DNA of 64,000 nucleotides, from NCBI GenBank assembly GCA_949287655.1, contig CASEHD010000011.1, positions 45,541-109,540 on the forward strand, read 5' to 3'. Below, piece after piece: positions 59,767 through 64,000 of this stretch; the first letter of the stretch is position 1; the number at the start of each line of letters is the position of its first letter. Both the position numbers and the translations under genes were made by a program. Under the pieces are notes generated by a model. It did not search any database. It was given only the letters and a program-made list of their open reading frames with translations, and was not told where the DNA came from. The DNA comes from an uncultured Christensenella sp. (GTDB taxonomy: Bacteria > Bacillota > Clostridia > Christensenellales > UBA3700).

Positions 59767-59870
59767 CGCACAAATTTTTCCAATCAGATAAATTTTCCTG
59801 CCTGTGTTTGTTAAACGCGGTTTTCGGGAGAGATCGCGCGGCGTACACCCGCGCGGATAGAACGCGCCTG

Positions 59871-59899
59871 TTGTAAAGACGCGCGCGGTATGTTATAAT
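59871..59899 (+). promoter_or_regulatory. Promoter of the GH27 gene
   Basis: TTGTAA (59871-59876), 17-base spacer with GCGCGCGG, TATAAT (59894-59899); CGGAGGATG ribosome site before ATG 59934. Confidence 0.8.
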
Positions 59900-59933
59900 A
59901 AAAAAGCGGCAAAACGCCGCAACGGAGGATGAT

Positions 59934-61565
59934 ATGAGACGCAATTCAATGTGCCCGATATGCTTTTTTAAAACGGTCTTTACCCGTCCGTCAAAGGTAA
60001 GCAACGTATATCCGTCTGAAAAGTACGACGGCGGGAGGCGGACTTTGCCGCCTATGGGCTGGTCCAGCTGGAACACGTTTAAGAACAATATCGACGAGGA
60101 CCTTATCTATGATACCGCGGTTGCGGTCAAAGAAAACGGACTGCTTGCGGCGGGCTATGACAGAATTAATATGGACGACTGCTGGCACAGTTCGCTCAGA
60201 GACGAAAACGGAGACTTGCAAGGAGATCTTACCCGTTTTTCGGGCGGCATTGAAAACTTGGTCACGAGGATAAACGCGCTGGGTTTGAAGGTGGGTATCT
60301 ATTCTTCCAACGGCACGCTGACCTGCGAGGATCTTCCGGCGAGCCTGGGTAACGAATACCGCGACGCTTACACTTTCGCGAAATGGGGGATAGAGTTTTT
60401 TAAATACGACTTTTGTCACAATGTGCCTCTTCCTTATTACGCGCCCGTCGTATACGGGATCGAGCTGACGAAAAGCGGAGAAAAAGAGGGAATTTTTTAC
60501 CCGTGCACGGACGCACGGCTTGACGGACTCGCGAAGTTCATGCCGTGCAAAAAGCTTTCGACCGGCTGCTACGTCAGCGGTATGGACAAGTGCCGCGGCG
60601 CGATGGAATACAACAACGTTTACGGAGAGGAAGGCGGGGAGTACGTTTTGACGTTGTGCTGCAAAAAGACGAACAGCCCTTACGAAAAGCTGGCGATGAT
60701 AGAGGTGAACGGCGACAGATATCTTTGCCCGGTGCCGCCGCAGAAATTCTGGAACCTTACCTCGCGTTTTCAGATCAAGGTAAAACTCAGCAAAGGCGTT
60801 AACAAGGTCAGGATATTCAACCCGGTAGGCAGCCGCGCGGACAGCTCGATGCTGCAATACCTTACTATGGGCAAAGCGCTCAAAGCGGCGACCGCCAGGG
60901 TGGCGGCAGAAACGGGAAAGCCGGAAAAGCCGATAGTTTACTCTATATGCGAATGGGGCAAGAATCAGCCGTGGAAGTGGGGCGCGCTGGCGGGCAACAT
61001 GTGGCGTACGACCCCGGACATAATGCCACGCTGGTTCTGGATAAAGATGATATACGAAAAGACGGTGAAGCTGTATAAATACGCGTCGTGCGGCGCGTAC
61101 AACGACCCGGATATGCTTGAAGTAGGCAACGGCAATCTTACCGAAGAGCAGAACAAGTCGCATTTCGCGTTGTGGTGTATGATGGCGGCGCCGCTTATAC
61201 TCGGCAACGACGTCAGAAAGATAAGCGACGGCGTACTTAAAATAGTGACGAATAAAGAACTTATCGCGGTAGATCAGGATAAGCTGGGCAAGGCGGCAAA
61301 ACGCGTTGTAAAAGGCAGCGTTGATATTCTGGCGAGACCTCTCGAAGGAGGCGCGGCGGTGTGCCTGTTCAATAAAAAGAGCGGCGCGAAGAAAGGATCG
61401 ATCGGCGTTGAAAAGCTGATAAAGGACGGTTACGCGGGGATAGAGAGAGGCGCGGCATATCTCTGCAAAGAGGTCTATTCCGGAAAAACATATCCGCTTA
61501 AAGACAGGATAGAGGTATCTCTGCCCGGCGACGGCTGCGAGGTCGTATTGCTGATAAAAGAGTAA
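59934..61565 (+). CDS. Alpha-galactosidase-like GH27 with inserted beta-sandwich
   Basis: 543 residues, no signal peptide. Catalytic marks: PPMGWSSWNTF, NMDDCWH, the nucleophile Asp in FKYDFCH near 158 and acid/base Asp in NDPDMLEVGN near 393. Between them, from about residue 165 to 300, sits a carbohydrate-binding-like beta sandwich (EYNNVYGEEGGEYVL to NKVRIFNPVG) that is not present in the minimal fold, although some GH27 enzymes carry one. The C-terminal small beta domain is present. It should act on alpha-galactose or N-acetylgalactosamine of glycans entering the cell. Single gene with own promoter. Confidence 0.9.
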   Translation: MRRNSMCPICFFKTVFTRPSKVSNVYPSEKYDGGRRTLPPMGWSSWNTFKNNIDEDLIYDTAVAVKENGLLAAGYDRINMDDCWHSSLRDENGDLQGDLTRFSGGIENLVTRINALGLKVGIYSSNGTLTCEDLPASLGNEYRDAYTFAKWGIEFFKYDFCHNVPLPYYAPVVYGIELTKSGEKEGIFYPCTDARLDGLAKFMPCKKLSTGCYVSGMDKCRGAMEYNNVYGEEGGEYVLTLCCKKTNSPYEKLAMIEVNGDRYLCPVPPQKFWNLTSRFQIKVKLSKGVNKVRIFNPVGSRADSSMLQYLTMGKALKAATARVAAETGKPEKPIVYSICEWGKNQPWKWGALAGNMWRTTPDIMPRWFWIKMIYEKTVKLYKYASCGAYNDPDMLEVGNGNLTEEQNKSHFALWCMMAAPLILGNDVRKISDGVLKIVTNKELIAVDQDKLGKAAKRVVKGSVDILARPLEGGAAVCLFNKKSGAKKGSIGVEKLIKDGYAGIERGAAYLCKEVYSGKTYPLKDRIEVSLPGDGCEVVLLIKE

Positions 61566-61752
61566 GCGATGATTAAGAAATAACGGGTTTAACAGGCGCG
61601 GTCGCAAAACGTTTATGTTCTGAGCCCGTTTTCTTGTTCATATTGTCAAGGCATTTAACGCAGCAACCATATAAATTTGACGCTTTAAACCTTGTTCGTA
61701 TTATGCAGGTCCGGTTTGTTTTGAAAGCGCGGATATTGTCAATAATCGGGGT

Positions 61753-62007
61753 ATGAGAAGAGGATGCGGTTGCGGCGGCTGTCTTTCAAAGATAGTTATT
61801 GCCGTCGTAGTGATATTCGTCGCCCTGTATTGGGGATATTCGTCGCTTACCCTTGAAAAACTGGGCAAGGCGGACGATGTCGGCATGTTCGGTTTTCTGG
61901 GCGAAAGGTATGAAGACCGGTCGCCCAGAGACCTCGGCGTCGAGAACCTCACGTTAAAAGAGATCGTTGAATGGTTTTTAGGAAAAGACGAAGAAACCGC
62001 TCCTTGA
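61753..62007 (+). CDS. Small single-pass membrane protein
   Basis: 84 residues. Cys/Gly-rich start (RGCGCGGC), one membrane helix (about 12-29, KIVIAVVVIFVALYWGY) and a charged C-terminal half. No known family. Upstream there is GGGG three bases before ATG and AATAAT at 61741-61746 as a possible -10 for a nearly leaderless mRNA. A terminator hairpin overlaps the stop codon. Reality of the gene rests on codon pattern and this terminator. Confidence 0.65.
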   Translation: MRRGCGCGGCLSKIVIAVVVIFVALYWGYSSLTLEKLGKADDVGMFGFLGERYEDRSPRDLGVENLTLKEIVEWFLGKDEETAP

Positions 62008-62017
62008 CGGAGCGGTT
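61995..62017. terminator. Hairpin terminator overlapping the stop codon
   Basis: AACCGCTCC (61995-62003) with GGAGCGGTT (62009-62017), TTGAC loop, containing the TGA of the small membrane protein gene. T run on the + side is weak (TGAAAAAATT). Confidence 0.55.
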
Positions 62018-62032
62018 TGAAAAAATTCTGTC

Positions 62033-62182
62033 TCAGTCTTCGATATATTCGTCAAGAGAATCTTCAAAGCGGTAGAAGCCGTCCGCTTCGTCTTTCAGGC
62101 TCATTTCGAGGTTGCGGATATCTTTTTCCGTTGCTTTTGACGGGTTTTTCTTTACGGTCTTGTTGTTAGCTTGTTTTTTCAT
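62033..62182 (-). CDS. 49-residue charged small protein
   Basis: Minus-strand ORF with ATG at 62182, seven bases after a perfect GGAGGTGAG ribosome site, and TGA at 62033. Sequence starts MKKQANNKTVKKNPSK and ends in an acidic LDEYIED, so basic N-terminus and acidic C-terminus, no membrane helix. The strong ribosome site and the near-perfect codon pattern make it a real small gene. No known family. It is divergent to the RNA methyltransferase gene. Confidence 0.65.
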   Translation of the reverse strand: MKKQANNKTVKKNPSKATEKDIRNLEMSLKDEADGFYRFEDSLDEYIED

Positions 62183-62235
62183 TTTCTCACCTCCGCAGTT
62201 ATTTTGCGCGGGGAGGGCGTAATTATTCGCGCCGC

Positions 62236-62265
62236 TTGCCAGCGCAGGGGCGACTGTGATACAAT
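62236..62265 (+). promoter_or_regulatory. Promoter giving a leaderless methyltransferase mRNA
   Basis: TTGCCA (62236-62241), 18-base spacer, TACAAT (62260-62265). Six bases then separate it from ATG 62272, so the A of the ATG is the expected start site. Confidence 0.65.
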
Positions 62266-62271
62266 TACGGT

Positions 62272-63645
62272 ATGAAAAAAGGCGATATACTTGATATTGA
62301 AATAACCTCAGCGGGCATGGAAGGAGAGGGAGTCGCGCGTGTGGACGGCATGGTTGTATTCGTGCCGCTTTGCATGCAGGGCGAAAAGGTCCGGGTCATG
62401 GTCAGAGAGGTGAATAAGAAGTTCGCGCGCGCGACCGTGATAAAGGTGCTTGAGCCGTGCGCGGACAGGGTATATCCGCTTTGTCCGATATTCTACCGTT
62501 GCGGCTGCTGCGACATGCAGCATATCCGTTATGAAAAGCAGCTTGAGATAAAGAAAGCGAACGTCGAGGCGTGCCTGTATAAGGCGTTGGGAAGAAAAAT
62601 AGCGGTGGACGACGTGCGCGGCGACGGCGTTATATTCGGCTACCGCAACAAGATACAGGTGCCGCTCGCGAAAATCGGCGGCAGGGTGGTCGCCGGCTAC
62701 TACAAGGGCAACACTCACGAGGTCGTGCCTTTCGGCGAAAAGGTAAGAGAGGAACTGGGCGCCTGCGTTATGTACGAGCGCGGCATGCAGGATATGCTGG
62801 ACGCGTTTTTGTCGTATGCTAACGGGGTCGGACTGGACTGTTACGACGAGCGCACAAGGAAAGGATTTTTAAGGCACTTCGTCGCGCGCAAAGTGGGCGA
62901 CAAATATGCGGTCGTCGTTGTCGGCAACGGCAAAAAGCTGCCCGTAGAAAGAAAGCTGATAACGGCTTTAACGGACACGGGCAGGAAATTTTCGCTTTAT
63001 TTTGACAGCAATGTAAAAAATACCAACGTGATAATGTCGCCGGATATAAAAACGCTTTACGGCGAAGAAAGATTAGAGGCGGATATACTGGGCGTACGCG
63101 CAAAAGTCAGTCCTTTATCGTTCATGCAGATAAACGACGGTGTGAGGGATATGATATATTCGCGGGTTGCGGAAATGATAAAAGCGGGCGGCGAAAAAGT
63201 CGTCATCGACGCATACAGCGGCGCGGGGGTGCTTACCAACGTGCTGGCAAAGAGCGCGGATAAGGTCTACGGCATTGAGATAGTAAAAGAAGCCGTCGCA
63301 GACGCGGATGAACTTACCGAAGGCTGCGGCAATACCGGCAAGGTAAAAAACATATGCGGAGACTGCGCTGAAAAATTGCCGCCGCTTGCCGAAAAATTGA
63401 GAGAGAAAGGAGAGAAGTTTTGCGTCGTCCTCGACCCTCCGCGCAAGGGTTGCGACGAAAGGGTTATTACCGCGATAAAGTCCGCGATGCCGGACAAGGT
63501 ATATTACATATCATGCAATCCCGCTACGCTTGCCCGCGACCTCGCCGGGCTTGACGGGGAGTATAAGATAATTTGCGTTTCTCCTTACGATATGTTTCCG
63601 CAGACAAAGCATGTGGAAACTTTGGTTTGTCTCGAACGGAAATAA
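62272..63645 (+). CDS. 23S rRNA uracil-5-methyltransferase (RlmD/RlmCD family)
   Basis: 457 residues. N-terminal TRAM RNA-binding domain (KGDILDIEITSAGMEGEGVAR), an Fe-S cluster motif (CPIFYRCGCCDMQH), then a SAM domain: DAYSGAGVLTNVLA, VLDPPRKGCDERV and the catalytic Cys in YISCNPATLARDL, with FPQTKHVETL at the end. Length and order fit the RlmD/TrmA family that methylates uracil in 23S rRNA or tRNA. There is no ribosome site; with the promoter this implies a leaderless transcript. Which uridine is methylated cannot be told. Confidence 0.92.
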   Translation: MKKGDILDIEITSAGMEGEGVARVDGMVVFVPLCMQGEKVRVMVREVNKKFARATVIKVLEPCADRVYPLCPIFYRCGCCDMQHIRYEKQLEIKKANVEACLYKALGRKIAVDDVRGDGVIFGYRNKIQVPLAKIGGRVVAGYYKGNTHEVVPFGEKVREELGACVMYERGMQDMLDAFLSYANGVGLDCYDERTRKGFLRHFVARKVGDKYAVVVVGNGKKLPVERKLITALTDTGRKFSLYFDSNVKNTNVIMSPDIKTLYGEERLEADILGVRAKVSPLSFMQINDGVRDMIYSRVAEMIKAGGEKVVIDAYSGAGVLTNVLAKSADKVYGIEIVKEAVADADELTEGCGNTGKVKNICGDCAEKLPPLAEKLREKGEKFCVVLDPPRKGCDERVITAIKSAMPDKVYYISCNPATLARDLAGLDGEYKIICVSPYDMFPQTKHVETLVCLERK

Positions 63646-63739
63646 TGCAAAGCCGCCGACCATGAACACCGTGCGGCCGGCAATTTTTTGATATACTTAT
63701 AATGTAGGCAGCAGCCCGCGAAAACGGAGGATAAAAATC

Positions 63740-64000
63740 ATGAACGGACCCGACCCTGATAAAAGATTTCCGAATGGAAAAGTGCCGAGCCTTTGCTTTA
63801 TTAAAAACGTCATCACCCGGCCGAACATCATCGTCGGCGATTACACATATTACGATGACGATACCGGCGCGGAAGATTTTGAAAAACATGTCACGCACCA
63901 TTATGAATTTATAGGAGATAAATTGATCATCGGTAAGTTCTGTGCCATCGGGAAGGGGGTGGAATTTATCATGAACGGCGCTAATCATCGGATGAACAGC
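63740..64000 (+). CDS. Vat/CatB-type xenobiotic acetyltransferase (start only)
   Basis: Runs off the right edge; 87 residues are present. ATG 63740 follows GGAGG by nine bases. The visible part, MNGPDPDKRFP, FIKNVITRPNIIVGDYTYYDD, KLIIGKFCAIGKGVEFIMNGANHRM, has the order and motifs of hexapeptide acetyltransferases of the Vat (streptogramin A) and CatB (chloramphenicol) group. Many housekeeping relatives exist, so resistance activity cannot be assumed. TATAAT at 63698-63703 could be its -10. Confidence 0.85.
   Translation, partial: MNGPDPDKRFPNGKVPSLCFIKNVITRPNIIVGDYTYYDDDTGAEDFEKHVTHHYEFIGDKLIIGKFCAIGKGVEFIMNGANHRMNS

Overview
The window reads as one chromosomal segment of a Gram-positive, Clostridia-type bacterium (Bacillota), most plausibly an anaerobic gut lineage. 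Pointers are MKK-type lipoprotein signals, BspA-type leucine-rich and InlB-type repeat surface lipoproteins, a CwlD-type amidase, a Na+-pumping decarboxylase beta subunit, host-glycan hydrolases (GH20, GH36, GH27) and consensus sigma-A-type promoters (TTGACA-17-TATAAT). The exact lineage (perhaps Christensenellales) is a guess. Almost all genes lie on the + strand; the four exceptions are a BspA-like lipoprotein, a hotdog thioesterase, an NlpC/P60 lipoprotein and a 49-residue small protein.

Layout. 1-4.2 kb: the end of an Mrp ATPase, then an ABC importer (lipoprotein, permease, ATPase) translationally coupled to luxS. 4.7-10.3 kb: an 1862-residue InlB-repeat/LRR lipoprotein. 10.6-12.8 kb: a maltose-acetyltransferase-like enzyme, then a Na+-decarboxylase beta/gamma-like pair behind a riboswitch-like leader with its own terminator. 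13-17.2 kb: a MarR repressor with a large double operator and a heterodimeric ABC exporter. 17.4-20.2 kb: nitroreductase, zinc-ribbon membrane protein and an ArsB/SLC13-like permease behind a perfect palindrome.

20.3-36.8 kb is the most unusual part. It holds a DUF4011 helicase with a C-terminal PD-(D/E)XK nuclease, a RyR-like protein, a membrane channel-like protein with a Rossmann fold and a second RyR-like domain, and a soluble ClpB-like AAA + receiver-like + FtsH-like AAA + M41 protease fusion. A separate transcription unit with a structured leader then encodes a vWA protein, a PP2C phosphatase and a Ser/Thr kinase. I infer a phospho-regulated stress or conflict system in which kinase and phosphatase control a protease, channel and nuclease output.

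36.8-37.8 kb is gene-free and carries 157-bp repeats joined to tRNA-Ser-like halves. 37.9-47.8 kb: surface LRR lipoprotein, ferritin-like protein, HD protein, thioredoxin reductase, ABC exporter, D-2-hydroxyacid dehydrogenase, thioesterase, iron alcohol dehydrogenase, thiamine pyrophosphokinase and HAD phosphatase. 47.9-53.6 kb: a membrane/coiled-coil protein with a uL15-like tail, then GH20 and GH36 glycosidases. 53.7-58.6 kb: P-type ATPase, RadC, a YgjP-like metallopeptidase, a cluster of four perfect DnaA boxes, and CwlD. 58.9-64 kb: NlpC/P60 lipoprotein, GH27 galactosidase with an inserted domain, small proteins, an RlmD-type methyltransferase and the start of a Vat/CatB-type acetyltransferase.
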